Assembly: GCF_030169785.1 (NCBI RefSeq)
Contig: NZ_CP125854.1
Span: 2,604,001-2,668,000 of the forward strand
Source of the DNA: Bdellovibrio sp. 22V
GTDB taxonomy: Bacteria; Bdellovibrionota; Bdellovibrionia; Bdellovibrionales; Bdellovibrionaceae
Length of the DNA stretch: 64,000 nucleotides
Direction of reading: 5' to 3'
Part shown: positions 35,705-44,199 of the stretch, in pieces
Position numbering within the stretch: position 1 is the stretch's first letter
Layout: every line of letters begins with the position of its first letter
Made by a program: the position numbers and the translations under genes
The notes under the pieces: model-generated
The model's database searches: none
Told to the model about the DNA's origin: nothing
Seen by the model: the letters and a program-made list of their open reading frames with translations, nothing else

Positions 35705-36256
35705 TTATGACAACTTTCTGTTGCTGATCAGCATTCGCTTTCCATCTTCAAAAAGCACTTCCAAGCGATCGTATTCATTCGAGAGAATGAAACCCCATCC
35801 AAAGATCTTGTGCTGGATCGGAGTTTTCGCCTCAAACTGCCCAGAAATTGAGTAAGGCTGAGCTTTCATCGCTTTATACTTCTCATGAAGATCGTGCCAT
35901 TTTGCCTGGTCTTCAGACATGCTGGACTTATCAACTTTAGCTTTTTTCTCTTTTTTCGGAGCCTCAGACACCACTTCAAGAGCTGGAGCTGCTTGAGCTG
36001 ATTTGGCTTTTTTCTCGACCTTTTCAGCTTTCGGTGGAGGAGCTGCTTTTTTCTCAGGAGCTTTTGCCGCTGGTTTTTCAGCTTTAACCGGTTTTTCAAC
36101 CTTCGCCGCTTTTGCTGGTTTTACTTCCTTTGCAGGAGGCGCTTTCACAGCTTTTGCCGCAGGCTTCGCTGTTTTCGCTGATGATTTTGCGGGAGCAGCT
36201 TTCGCTGCCTTCGCTTTTGCCGCAGGTGCTTCCTTTTTTGCAGCCTTTTTTGCCAT
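35705..36256 (-). CDS. Histone-H1-like Ala/Lys/Pro-rich protein with a C-terminal Tudor/KOW-like domain
   Basis: Residues 1-112 are almost entirely Ala, Lys, Pro, Glu and Val in H1-like patterns (PAKAAK, KPAAKA, EKKA). After a short helix (about 114-132) comes a compact 45-residue domain, IQHKIFGWGFILSNEYDRL followed by EVLFEDGKRMLI, whose FGxGFI and VLFEDGKR pattern resembles the Tudor-like C-terminal domain of UvrD/PcrA. That domain contacts RNA polymerase or nucleic acid, so a nucleoid- or transcription-associated role is plausible. GAGGAACTGAG precedes the ATG. It lies 59 bp upstream of infA on the minus strand. Confidence 0.72.
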   Translation of the reverse strand: MAKKAAKKEAPAAKAKAAKAAPAKSSAKTAKPAAKAVKAPPAKEVKPAKAAKVEKPVKAEKPAAKAPEKKAAPPPKAEKVEKKAKSAQAAPALEVVSEAPKKEKKAKVDKSSMSEDQAKWHDLHEKYKAMKAQPYSISGQFEAKTPIQHKIFGWGFILSNEYDRLEVLFEDGKRMLISNRKLS

Positions 36257-36382
36257 CTCAGTTCCTCTCTGAAATTACAAGGTGAGAAAGAATCAAAAAG
36301 TGTTTATTAAGCAGACTTATACTATCACCCAGTGTCTTGACATCAAAAAAATAATAGGAAAGTGTTAGCGCGAGGCATCACT

Positions 36383-37429
36383 ATGATTACAGCTGAAGTT
36401 ATTAAAGATCTTAACTCGTCCGATCTCTCTTTCGTGTCCGGTGCTCTGCAATCTGTGGCGACGAAGGTTCTGCCGCCCGATTCCTGCGACAAAGAAAGTT
36501 TGGTTTTTGTCTCAAAGCCCGAGCAATTGGAACAAGCCCTCAAGGCGCAAGCTCCTATTATTGTCGCGCATAAGGCACTGCAAACTCCCTCCGACAGCAG
36601 ATCGACTTTCTTTAGCACAGGCTCAATCCAACTGAGCATGGCCGCCATCCTGCCACTTTTTGACGGCAAGATGAATCGCTTCAATCAAGAAACAAAGATT
36701 CACCCGTCTGCCTTCATCCATGAAAGCGCGCACCTTGGCAAGAATGTCAGCGTAGGACCTTTCGTCGTGATTGGTGAGCACGCAAAAATCGGCGAGGGCG
36801 CGACCATCGGAGCCCACACCGTCATCGAATGTTACGCGGAAGTAGGCGATCATTCGATCCTGCACCCGCAAGTTTTCATCGGAGCTCATTGCACTTTAGG
36901 CTCTCACTGTGAAATTCACCCGCACACGACTATCGGCGCGGACGGTTTTTCTTTTGCGATGACTCGTGAGGGAACTCACAAAAAGATTCCGCAAATCGGT
37001 CGCGTGGTGATTGGCAACAACGTCGAGCTTGGCGCTAACTGCGCCGTCGACAGAGCCGCCTTGACGGAAACTAAAATCGGCAACGGAACGAAGATGGACA
37101 ACTTCTGCCACATCGCTCACAACGTTGTTATCGGCGAAAACTGCGTGATGGCGGCCGGATTTAAAATCGCGGGCTCAAGCACGATTGGCAACAATTGTAT
37201 GTTCGGTGGAGATGCCGCAGTTTCAGACCACGTTCACATCACAGATCGCGTTGTTGTTGCGGGACGCTCCGGTGTCACCAACGACATCCTACAATCGGGC
37301 CAATACGGCGGCTATCCATTGGAGCCTCTGCGCGACGCCCTCAAAACTTTAGCTAATAAAACACAACTCACTCGCATGAGAAAAGACCTGGCTCGCGTCA
37401 TTAAGCACTTGGGCCTTAAAGAAGAATAG
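36383..37429 (+). CDS. lpxD: UDP-3-O-acylglucosamine N-acyltransferase LpxD
   Basis: Lipid A synthesis: transfers a hydroxyacyl chain to UDP-3-O-acylglucosamine. The N-terminal uridine-binding domain (about 1-100) is followed by a left-handed parallel beta-helix of hexapeptide repeats (IHPSAFIHESAHLG and onward). The catalytic His246 is in NFCHIAHNV, and GADGFSFA and GGYPLEP are further family marks. Start at ATG 36383 with GCGAGG upstream. lpxA, fabZ and bamA are not adjacent, so this copy stands apart from a standard lpx cluster and may be a second or sole LpxD. Confidence 0.9.
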   Translation: MITAEVIKDLNSSDLSFVSGALQSVATKVLPPDSCDKESLVFVSKPEQLEQALKAQAPIIVAHKALQTPSDSRSTFFSTGSIQLSMAAILPLFDGKMNRFNQETKIHPSAFIHESAHLGKNVSVGPFVVIGEHAKIGEGATIGAHTVIECYAEVGDHSILHPQVFIGAHCTLGSHCEIHPHTTIGADGFSFAMTREGTHKKIPQIGRVVIGNNVELGANCAVDRAALTETKIGNGTKMDNFCHIAHNVVIGENCVMAAGFKIAGSSTIGNNCMFGGDAAVSDHVHITDRVVVAGRSGVTNDILQSGQYGGYPLEPLRDALKTLANKTQLTRMRKDLARVIKHLGLKEE

Positions 37430-37440
37430 GGAGAAACAGC

Positions 37441-37806
37441 ATGTCTTATCAATTTTATAAAGTCCTACATCTTATCGGCTTTATGCTTTTGTTCTTTGGA
37501 TTCGGCGGCATCCTTTTGTCAGCTTATTCCAAAACAGAGCTTAAAAAACCAGCGCGCATCATGGGCATGGTCACTCATGGACTGGGTCTCTTGATCATTC
37601 TTGTGAGTGGTTTTGGTATGGCTGCTCGCTTGGGTCTTGTGTCAGGTCTACCTGCTTGGGTTCAAGCAAAGATCGGTATCTGGGTTCTTTTGGGAGTTGC
37701 AATTTCTTTGGTGAAAAGAAAAGGATACATCGGTTGGCCCGTGGCAATCCTTCTTTGGGGTCTCGGCACATCGGCTGCGTTCATTGCGGTAAATAAACCT
37801 TTCTAG
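37441..37806 (+). CDS. Small four-helix membrane protein
   Basis: 121 residues with four predicted membrane helices: residues about 6-29, 42-62, 70-92 and 97-117. It has short loops and a His in the first helix (KVLHLIGF). No conserved family recognised; the four-helix size and the His recall small membrane proteins with possible haem or redox roles, but no motif proves it. GGGAGAAACAGC precedes the ATG. It starts 11 bp after lpxD, so the two are probably an operon. Confidence 0.68.
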   Translation: MSYQFYKVLHLIGFMLLFFGFGGILLSAYSKTELKKPARIMGMVTHGLGLLIILVSGFGMAARLGLVSGLPAWVQAKIGIWVLLGVAISLVKRKGYIGWPVAILLWGLGTSAAFIAVNKPF

Positions 37807-37837
37807 TCCTCACGAAAAATTCTGGCTTATATTCGAG

Positions 37838-37869
37838 ATGGCGGCAGAAATGTCGCCATTCGTATTTTA
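37838..37869 (+). terminator. Terminator after the lpxD operon
   Basis: ATGGCGGCA-gaaa-TGTCGCCAT (9 bp with one G-T pair and a GAAA tetraloop) followed by TCGTATTTTAC, 31 bp past the membrane-protein stop. Confidence 0.6.
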
Positions 37870-37979
37870 CCGGAACAGTATTGCTCATCGGATTTCCCGC
37901 CTTCATTGACTGTTTCATGAAGTTTTAAGATTCATAGCGCGAAACTTAAATGAACCACTGAAACCGAAAGGAAATCTTT

Positions 37980-38267
37980 ATGAAATCTCTTCTTGTATCT
38001 ATGTCTTTGTTGCTTGCTGCTCCAGCTTTCGCAAACTGCGTAAGCGAAATGATGGCAGGTGCAGCTCAAGGTAACCGCGAAGAAGCTGTTCGCATGTGCC
38101 GCAAAGCTCAATCTACTTGCAACGTTTCTGAAATCATCAAAAACAACCACGGCATCAACTACGCTGACGCTATGGCATTGTGCTCTCGTAAATTGGAATC
38201 AAATGCAAAATTGATCGAGTGCATGGCTCGCGGTTACAACTACTCTACTTGCCAACAACAAAACTAA
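37980..38267 (+). CDS. Small exported Cys-rich protein
   Basis: 95 residues: a signal peptide of about 18 residues (MKSLLVSMSLLLAAPAFA) and a mature domain of 77 residues with six cysteines (NCVSEM, VRMCRKAQSTC, LCSRKL, IECMARG, TCQQQN), enough for three disulfides. AAAGGAAATC precedes the ATG. Codon use is strongly biased to the preferred set (GCT, CGC, AAC, GAA), like fusA, which suggests high expression. Function unknown; compare the 125-residue exported protein at 23630. Confidence 0.75.
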   Translation: MKSLLVSMSLLLAAPAFANCVSEMMAGAAQGNREEAVRMCRKAQSTCNVSEIIKNNHGINYADAMALCSRKLESNAKLIECMARGYNYSTCQQQN

Positions 38268-38289
38268 TCCGTTGCGCTCGTAAGAATGA

Positions 38290-38322
38290 AAAAGCCTTGG
38301 CATTTAACCAGGGCTTTTTTTT
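38290..38322. terminator. Bidirectional terminator
   Basis: AAAAGCCTTGG-catttaa-CCAGGGCTTTTTTTT between the Cys-rich gene and the convergent outer-membrane gene; its T run overlaps the other gene's stop codon. Confidence 0.88.
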
Positions 38323-39052
38323 AGAAGCGCGCTAGAAGAGTCGTTTGAAAAGTCTTTTCCATCCGCTCGACAGTTTCGGCGGGCGAGTCTTGAAACATGG
38401 CTAAATAAGAAATCTTCAGCGCAAAAACCTGATTGAACATCATCGTGACAAAGGCTTCTCCGTTCGCCTGCCAATTCGTGTCTGAACTTACAATCGGTAG
38501 ATACTCAAGCCAGATTCCCCACGCGACATTCCGATTTTCAGTATTTTGCAAATACGCCGTGTACAAGCGAACAAGACTGTCATAACTCGACGGCTCCAAA
38601 ATATAAAACACGTGAGAATACCGATACCCCACTTCACCGGCCCAGCTTGTGTCGTCATTTCTGATAAAATAATATCGCAAGCCTATATCGGTCGAGTCTC
38701 TCTGAAAGAAGCCGGCAAACCGATCGCCTTCATATTTGTATCCTGCGAAAATACCCCAGCGATTTGTCAGTTCGAAGTCATACCTGAGTCCCGTCGACCA
38801 ATTTCTGGAACTCTCCACTCCGTCATCTTGAGACTGAATGTAGCGACCATAGAGCGAGTAGCGATTTTTTTCCTGAAGATACGAGGCGACTCCCCGCACG
38901 GAGTAGTTTTCAACTTCGGCATTGCCACGAATATGAATGATCCCGCCCTCGAGTTCCGCCGCGAAAGGACGGGTTTCCGTCGGAATAATTTCTTGAGCAA
39001 AAGCGGAACTCGACAACAACAATCCAAGAATGAATGCAGCTCTCTTTTTCAT
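38321..39052 (-). CDS. Outer-membrane beta-barrel protein candidate
   Basis: 243 residues with a signal peptide (to about 19, SSSAFA). The mature chain is a series of alternating amphipathic strands rich in Tyr and Trp (GIFAGYKYEGDRFAGFF, DIGLRYYFIR, GEVGYRYSHVFYI, WGIWLEYLPIV) and ends in Phe (TTLLARF), the terminal aromatic expected for BAM-inserted barrels. The pattern is similar to DUF481-type proteins. AAGAGG precedes the ATG. Function unknown. Confidence 0.75.
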   Translation of the reverse strand: MKKRAAFILGLLLSSSAFAQEIIPTETRPFAAELEGGIIHIRGNAEVENYSVRGVASYLQEKNRYSLYGRYIQSQDDGVESSRNWSTGLRYDFELTNRWGIFAGYKYEGDRFAGFFQRDSTDIGLRYYFIRNDDTSWAGEVGYRYSHVFYILEPSSYDSLVRLYTAYLQNTENRNVAWGIWLEYLPIVSSDTNWQANGEAFVTMMFNQVFALKISYLAMFQDSPAETVERMEKTFQTTLLARF

Positions 39053-39116
39053 ACAACCTCTTAAGAGGCCATGTTGCTACGAAACGAAAGGGAACTTGAT
39101 ATGTCTTTTGTCTTAA

Positions 39117-39584
39117 TCACAAATGGCGAGCGGCATTGATATTCGCCACTTCTTTGCGAAGTTTGTCATAGTGCGAGCCTTCCCAATATATCTTGTGGCA
39201 AGAGGAACACTCGTAAAACGTGTCAAACAAACGAAACGTATTTTCGTCGACAATGTTTTTAACGGCGGTTTTTTCAATCAGTCGAAGCACTCCATTGCAC
39301 TCTAAACATCGTGTCAGAGGATTTTTTCCCGCCAGCGGAAATGCCTTGAGCACTTCGACCAACTGACTCTTCGGAATATCCGAGCGCACCAGAAATGCTT
39401 TTCCTTCCGGTATACTCTGATAAAACAATCGGTCTTGAGTTAATATGATGCGACCCTCTTGAGTCGCATATAGAAGAATTTCCTGGTCGCTCGATGACAT
39501 GAGCGAGACGGAATCAACTCCCATGATCCTTAGACGCCTCAACAAGCCTAATAGATTTTCATCGACCAGAAATCGCGGCTCCAT
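39117..39584 (-). CDS. Mut7-C RNase (PIN-like) domain protein with zinc ribbon
   Basis: 155 residues. The N-terminal half is PIN-like: FLVDENLLGLLRRLRIMGVDS with the first Asp, EILLYATQEGRIILTQDRLF with further acidic residues. The C-terminal half has a zinc ribbon with two CxxC knuckles (TRCLECNG and YECSSCHKIYWEGSHY). This is the Mut7-C architecture, linked to RNA cleavage in relatives of the nematode Mut-7 exonuclease; the bacterial role is unknown. I use ATG 39584 rather than the TTG before it. Confidence 0.85.
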   Translation of the reverse strand: MEPRFLVDENLLGLLRRLRIMGVDSVSLMSSSDQEILLYATQEGRIILTQDRLFYQSIPEGKAFLVRSDIPKSQLVEVLKAFPLAGKNPLTRCLECNGVLRLIEKTAVKNIVDENTFRLFDTFYECSSCHKIYWEGSHYDKLRKEVANINAARHL

Positions 39585-39612
39585 CAAATTGAGGATAGCC
39601 GCTTTTCTAAGT

Positions 39613-40017
39613 TTATTGGACTTTTTGTTCCGGAACTTTATCCGTCACATCACAGGAAACACTATGTGTCCCTTGTCTGATTCGCACCCAGGTGGCGTCT
39701 TTGGCGGAAAACTCCGCAGAACTTTCAACAGAGCCCACCATGAGGTTTTGCAAAACCAAAACAGAGCCCGGCACCTTCAGATCATCTTCAAACAAAAGCT
39801 GATATTGAATTTTCAGATTTTCATCACCAAACTGAATTTGCGCAAAACGCCCGATGCTGTCTTCAATAATCAATGTCATCAGCGGCTGAGAAACTTCTTT
39901 TACTTGTTTCTCTTCCACATACAAACGACAAGAAACATGTTTATAAGAAAGTACCGGCATTGCCGCAAAACTCACCCCAGGAATTGCAAAAAATAAAGCT
40001 ACAATAAGAGTTTTCAC
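39613..40017 (-). CDS. Exported hypothetical protein
   Basis: The start is probably GTG 40017: AGGAG lies 5 bases upstream, and the sequence VKTLIVALFFAIPGVSFA makes a good signal peptide; an alternative GTG at 40032 overlaps the rlmL stop. The mature part of about 115 residues has two cysteines (VSCRLY, SVSCDV), probably a disulfide joining the first and last strands, and beta-strand-like repeats (LMTLIIED, QIQFGDENLKIQYQLLFED). Family not recognised. It follows rlmL by 14 bp. Confidence 0.6.
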   Translation of the reverse strand: MKTLIVALFFAIPGVSFAAMPVLSYKHVSCRLYVEEKQVKEVSQPLMTLIIEDSIGRFAQIQFGDENLKIQYQLLFEDDLKVPGSVLVLQNLMVGSVESSAEFSAKDATWVRIRQGTHSVSCDVTDKVPEQKVQ

Positions 40018-40031
40018 AATCACTCCTGTCA

Positions 40032-41156
40032 CTAAAACATACTATACTTTAGGAAACGACATTCGATATTGCCGTTGAACACAAAGTGCTTACGAGTCGA
40101 TTTCAATTTCAAATCCGCGATCAGCTCTTTGTTGCCGGAAAGAATCCATGCATCCCAACCTTTGAATCTGTGCTTCAAAGTGAAACCAAGATCGCGATAC
40201 ACGTCACGGAGATTATCTTCATCACCGATACGCGCTCCGTAAGGAGGATTCACGATGATAAGGCCTTTTTCCACAGGAGGCTCTACAGTCGATACGGCTT
40301 CTTTTCTGAATTCAATGACGTCGTCCACGCCGGCACGTTTCGCATTTTCTTTGGCGTTGATAAGAACGCGGCGGTCGATATCGTAGCCATAGAACTTAAA
40401 TGGAAGCTCTTCTTTTTCCGCATCCATCGCTTCTTGAACGACTTTTTCCCAAGTATCTTCCTCGTAAGTCAGCCAGTTTTGGAAACCGAATTTCTTTCTG
40501 TTGATACCAGGAGCGATATTCATCGCCATCATCGCGGCTTCAATCAAGAACGTTCCAGAACCACACATAAAATCCACGATCGGCGTTTGCTGATCCCACT
40601 CAGAAAGCTTGATCAAACCCGCTGCCAAGTTTTCTTTCAACGGAGCTTCGCCCACTTCTTTACGATAACCGCGCTTAAACAAGCTATCGCCAGAAGTATC
40701 CACGGCAACATTGAATTGATTTTTGATCGCGCGAACATGGATGCGCAAAGAAGGATTTTCGTTATCAACGTCAGGACGTACACCAAATTTTTCGCGGAAT
40801 TGATCGACGATAGCGTCTTTCACTTTCATCGCAACAAAACGTTGATCACGCATTTTTGAATCCGTGATGCTCGCATCAATCGAAATCGTTTGAGTCGGTT
40901 TAATATATTTAGTGAAGTCGTGACGAAGAATTTGATTGTACAGCTCTTCAGGCTGATACGCCGTGAAATCCAAAACAGGTTTCAAAATACGGCTGGCCAA
41001 GCGCGAGTGAAGATTGGCTTTATAACAACCTTCCCAATTGCTCTCAAAGAATACTCCACCGATATAACGATCGGTTACTTTGAGTCCGAGATCTTTGATT
41101 TCTTGTTCTAGGGCTTCGACGAGGCCGCGAGGCGCGGAGGCAAAAAACTGAGGCAT
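40032..41156 (-). CDS. rlmL: 23S rRNA m2G methyltransferase RlmL-like (THUMP plus MTase)
   Basis: Class I RNA methyltransferase with an N-terminal THUMP domain (about 45-155), SAM-binding motif PIVDFMCGSGTFLIEAAMMA and catalytic IIVNPPYGARIG. This is the YcbY/RlmL N-terminal half that makes m2G2445 in 23S rRNA. At 374 residues it lacks the fused RlmK half of the gammaproteobacterial enzyme. The ribosome binding site AAAGGA lies inside a strong hairpin directly before the ATG (see 41159-41193), so translation may be controlled. Downstream of the ETF-QO gene. Confidence 0.9.
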   Translation of the reverse strand: MPQFFASAPRGLVEALEQEIKDLGLKVTDRYIGGVFFESNWEGCYKANLHSRLASRILKPVLDFTAYQPEELYNQILRHDFTKYIKPTQTISIDASITDSKMRDQRFVAMKVKDAIVDQFREKFGVRPDVDNENPSLRIHVRAIKNQFNVAVDTSGDSLFKRGYRKEVGEAPLKENLAAGLIKLSEWDQQTPIVDFMCGSGTFLIEAAMMAMNIAPGINRKKFGFQNWLTYEEDTWEKVVQEAMDAEKEELPFKFYGYDIDRRVLINAKENAKRAGVDDVIEFRKEAVSTVEPPVEKGLIIVNPPYGARIGDEDNLRDVYRDLGFTLKHRFKGWDAWILSGNKELIADLKLKSTRKHFVFNGNIECRFLKYSMF

Positions 41157-41158
41157 GA

Positions 41159-41193
41159 GACTGGGTCCTTTCTGTGGTTCAGAAAGCCCAGTC
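41159..41193 (-). promoter_or_regulatory. Hairpin enclosing the rlmL ribosome binding site
   Basis: Minus strand: GACTGGG + CTTTCTG pairs with CAGAAAG + ga + CCCAGTC (14 base pairs, a two-base bulge, AACCA loop). The AAAGGA Shine-Dalgarno of rlmL is in the 3' arm and bulge, 9 bases before the ATG. It also fills the 51-bp gap after ETF-QO and may slow read-through. Confidence 0.65.
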
Positions 41194-41207
41194 CCTCGCT
41201 GAGCTTT

Positions 41208-42944
41208 CTATGTTTCGCGATACTGTGGTCCACCGCCCCCTTCAGGAACGGTCCACTCGATGTTTTCGAATGGGCACTTAATATCACAAGTTTTACAGTG
41301 AATACAGTTCGTATAATTGATTTGTAAGTCCTTCTTACCTGGTTCTTTTGTAGACGGTACCATCTCGTATACGTTGGCCGGGCAGAAATGATTACATGGT
41401 GATTTGTACTGAGGCTCACATACCGTACGGCAGATATCCCCGTCCTTTAGGATCAAATGGTTCGGAGAATCCTCGTCATGCATTGTCCCGGTCAAATACA
41501 CGCTGGAAAGCTTATCAAAGAAGAGCTCCCCGTCAGGTTTCGGCAATTTGTTGTCTTCATGGTCCAAACCATAAGGCCCCCAAACGTCGACCACCTTTTC
41601 CGTTGTATCGGCGTCGATATGTTCGATTTTCATGAAATCATGAAGACCGCGACCGCCAGTGATCTCTTGCAAAGCGATCAACGGCATAGAGGCAAACATA
41701 CCTTTGCTCAAAGTTTGGTGGAAGTTACGAACGCGGTACAAGTCATCCTTGATGTAAGAGCCATGAACCTTTTGCTCATAAGACTTCGTTGTCGCCTCTG
41801 TGAAGTCCCCGCCTTTCATAAGGCCTTCCATCACAGTTTCAGCAGCTTGCATGCCTGACTTCATCGCCAAGTGGATACCCTTAAGTTTTTGCACGTCGAC
41901 CATGCTGGCAGAGTCACCACAAACCATGAAACCATCGCCGTAAAGCTTCGGCATAGAATACCAACCGCCGGCAGGAAGAGTTTTTCCTCCATAAGCGACA
42001 ACTTTTCCGCCCTTCAACATGCTTTGCAAGAACGGATGAGTTTTCAACTTCTGCAATTCACGGTGTGGATCCAACAAGGGATCGTTCGTATCAAGGTAAG
42101 CCACAAGACCCACGATGATTTTGTCACCCGGAAGAGTATAGATGAAAGTTCCACCGATAGACTTAGAAAGAGGGAAACCCAAAGTGTGAATCACTTGGCC
42201 CGCTTCCACGGTGCCCGGAGGCATTTGGATCACTTCCTTCACGCCTTCTTCAAAAACCTCAGGGTTTTTGCCCGCGCGAAGATCTAATTTCTTTTCTACT
42301 TGTCGGAAAAGAGAGCCGCGTGTTCCTTCCGCAAAGATCACCACTTTTGATTTCAAAATCAAACCAGGCTCAAAGTTCGCCTTAGGCTTTCCGTTTTTAT
42401 CACGGCCCTTATCGCCCGTGCGTACGCCAACAATTTTGTCGCCTTCATACAAGGCTTCGACAGCGGCAAAACCCGGGAAGATATTGATTCCCTTCTCTTC
42501 ACACTTCGTCGCCAACCAGCGGTTAAACTTGCTCAAAGAGATGATATAGTTGCCTTCGTTGTGAAACGGAGGAGGCGTAATAGGAAGTTTGAAAGAGAAA
42601 TCAGAACCCAAATAGTAAACGGCGTCTTTCTTCACTTCAGAATCCAGAGGGCAGCCCTCTTCTTTGAAGTTAGGGATAAGCTCGCCCAATGCTTTTGGAT
42701 TTAACACGGCTCCTGAAAAGCTGTGCGCGCCGATCTCAGAAGCTTTTTCCAGAACAACGATCATTTGATCAGGAATTTGTTCGCCCTGCTTGCGACCTGC
42801 AGAAACGTCTTCGTTGTGTTTTTGAATTTGATTTTGCAAATGAAGAGCTGCGGAAAGACCGGCAGCACCACCGCCCACGATAAGAACGTCTACGTCCATC
42901 GTTTCGCGTGTTACACCTTCTGGTAGTTCGTTATAAACTGACAT
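41208..42944 (-). CDS. Electron transfer flavoprotein-ubiquinone oxidoreductase
   Basis: ETF-QO passes electrons from ETF (fed by acyl-CoA dehydrogenases) to the quinone pool at the inner membrane. It has an N-terminal FAD motif VLIVGGGAAGLSAALHL, the GSDFSFKLPITPPPFHNEGN block, GLVAYLDTNDPLLDP, GDSASMVDVQKLKGIH and the C-terminal 4Fe-4S motif NCIHCKTCDIKCP. Start at ATG 42944, since GGAG lies 6 bases upstream within the open frame. 578 residues, normal. Together with the 2-oxoacid dehydrogenase E1 genes it suggests active amino-acid and fatty-acid oxidation. Confidence 0.95.
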   Translation of the reverse strand: MSVYNELPEGVTRETMDVDVLIVGGGAAGLSAALHLQNQIQKHNEDVSAGRKQGEQIPDQMIVVLEKASEIGAHSFSGAVLNPKALGELIPNFKEEGCPLDSEVKKDAVYYLGSDFSFKLPITPPPFHNEGNYIISLSKFNRWLATKCEEKGINIFPGFAAVEALYEGDKIVGVRTGDKGRDKNGKPKANFEPGLILKSKVVIFAEGTRGSLFRQVEKKLDLRAGKNPEVFEEGVKEVIQMPPGTVEAGQVIHTLGFPLSKSIGGTFIYTLPGDKIIVGLVAYLDTNDPLLDPHRELQKLKTHPFLQSMLKGGKVVAYGGKTLPAGGWYSMPKLYGDGFMVCGDSASMVDVQKLKGIHLAMKSGMQAAETVMEGLMKGGDFTEATTKSYEQKVHGSYIKDDLYRVRNFHQTLSKGMFASMPLIALQEITGGRGLHDFMKIEHIDADTTEKVVDVWGPYGLDHEDNKLPKPDGELFFDKLSSVYLTGTMHDEDSPNHLILKDGDICRTVCEPQYKSPCNHFCPANVYEMVPSTKEPGKKDLQINYTNCIHCKTCDIKCPFENIEWTVPEGGGGPQYRET

Positions 42945-42961
42945 GTTGTTCTCCAAAAAAC

Positions 42962-43210
42962 TTATTCTTCAACCGGCTCGTCTTTGATTTCAGCTTGAGG
43001 TGCCACTTTGCGAACAGGTGTCGTCACCTGCGCTTGCACTTTCAAGTCTTCCTCATCGCGTCCGCCAGGATAAAGGCGCTTCTTCGCCTTCTGTGCGATT
43101 TCGGCTTCTTTGGCTTCATCGTACTGCGGATTTGCCGCAGACTCTTGCGCCAAGGCTTTAAAACCACTGACAGAGAATAGCAGAATAAAAACAAAGAATA
43201 CTCGGATCAT
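42962..43210 (-). CDS. Small exported hypothetical protein upstream of ETF-QO
   Basis: Start at ATG 43210 with AAGGAGCTGGAT upstream. 82 residues: a signal peptide (MIRVFFVFILLFSVSGFKALA, 21 residues) and a charged, probably disordered mature part rich in Ala, Glu, Lys and Pro (PQYDEAKEAEIAQKAKKRLYPGG). No cysteine. It precedes the ETF-QO start by 17 bp, so the two genes are likely one transcript, though a functional link is not evident. No family recognised. Confidence 0.62.
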   Translation of the reverse strand: MIRVFFVFILLFSVSGFKALAQESAANPQYDEAKEAEIAQKAKKRLYPGGRDEEDLKVQAQVTTPVRKVAPQAEIKDEPVEE

Positions 43211-43363
43211 ATCCAGCTCCTTGGTTTTGCGCTTTGAGCGCATAATAAAAGCTAATTGAGAAAATTGTCATTGAAATAGTGCAGGATTTCTAGACTTTTG
43301 AGAACTCATTTTCGGAGGAGGAATGCATTTTTAAGCGCTCTTACTTGCGAAAGAAAATGATTC

Positions 43364-44194
43364 TCAAAGAACCGGCAGACGACGATGAAATTTCATAGGA
43401 ATCTGGCGACGCACGCCTTCGATCCGTTCGCGCGTGAGTTTCGTGATAGCCACACCCGGATCACGCTTCTCGACCTGGCCAACAACAGTGCCCCAAGGGT
43501 CGATAATCAGGGAATGGCCGTAGGTTTCTCGCGTGCCGCCACGCGCTCCCAGATGCGTGCCACCTTGGGCTGCCGCAATAAGATAAGCCTGACTTTCAAT
43601 AGCACGGGCTCTTAATAAAATTTCCCAGTGCGCCTCCCCTGTTTTCACAAGGAAAGCCGCGGGAAGAAGAATAAGATCCACTTCTTTGCGCGCATATTGC
43701 GAAAAGAGCTCTGCAAAACGCACGTCATAACAGATCGCCTCGCCGATCTTCCAACCATCAATGTCGATGATGCTGGGTTTCTGACCGTGACGGAAAACAT
43801 CGGATTCACGAATAGGCTTTTGGCCTTCAAGCTGAATGTCGAAAAGGTGCAGCTTTTGATACGTCGGCTTCACCTCCCCTTTGGGAGTCACAAGCACCGA
43901 CGAATTATACAAATGTCCTTCGAGCAACAAGGGAACCGAACCCAAGTGCAAATATGTGTCATACTGCTGAGCGAGTTTTGCTAAATGAGAAAAAGCAGAA
44001 TGCTCGAGAGAAAATCCTTGGATTTTTTCACCCTCGACAAGACGTAGATACAAACAATTTTCCGGAAAACTTACGAAGCGAGGCTTCGCATTTTGGAAAG
44101 CTCTTTCGAGCAGACTTTCAATCTGCATCAAGTTGGCGTCAACATCATCAATAGATGTCATTTGCACTGCTGCGACCACCAACTCCGTGCTCAT
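43364..44194 (-). CDS. Nitrilase-superfamily amidohydrolase (Nit1-like)
   Basis: Cytoplasmic C-N hydrolase of about 276 residues with the Glu-Lys-Cys triad: Glu45 in SFPENCLY, Lys114 in QKLHLFDI and Cys155 in GEAICYDVRF. The KLHLFDI and CYDVRFAELF segments are those of the Nit1/Nit2 branch, which hydrolyse deaminated glutathione or omega-amides; a similar role is probable here. GGAG precedes the ATG, formed partly by the end of the upstream gene (5-bp gap), so the two are coupled. Confidence 0.88.
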   Translation of the reverse strand: MSTELVVAAVQMTSIDDVDANLMQIESLLERAFQNAKPRFVSFPENCLYLRLVEGEKIQGFSLEHSAFSHLAKLAQQYDTYLHLGSVPLLLEGHLYNSSVLVTPKGEVKPTYQKLHLFDIQLEGQKPIRESDVFRHGQKPSIIDIDGWKIGEAICYDVRFAELFSQYARKEVDLILLPAAFLVKTGEAHWEILLRARAIESQAYLIAAAQGGTHLGARGGTRETYGHSLIIDPWGTVVGQVEKRDPGVAITKLTRERIEGVRRQIPMKFHRRLPVL

Positions 44195-44199
44195 CGAAA

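Noticed and set aside
40086-40859. 257-codon plus-strand frame inside rlmL
   Set aside because: Antisense shadow of the methyltransferase gene; no ribosome site, no known domain.
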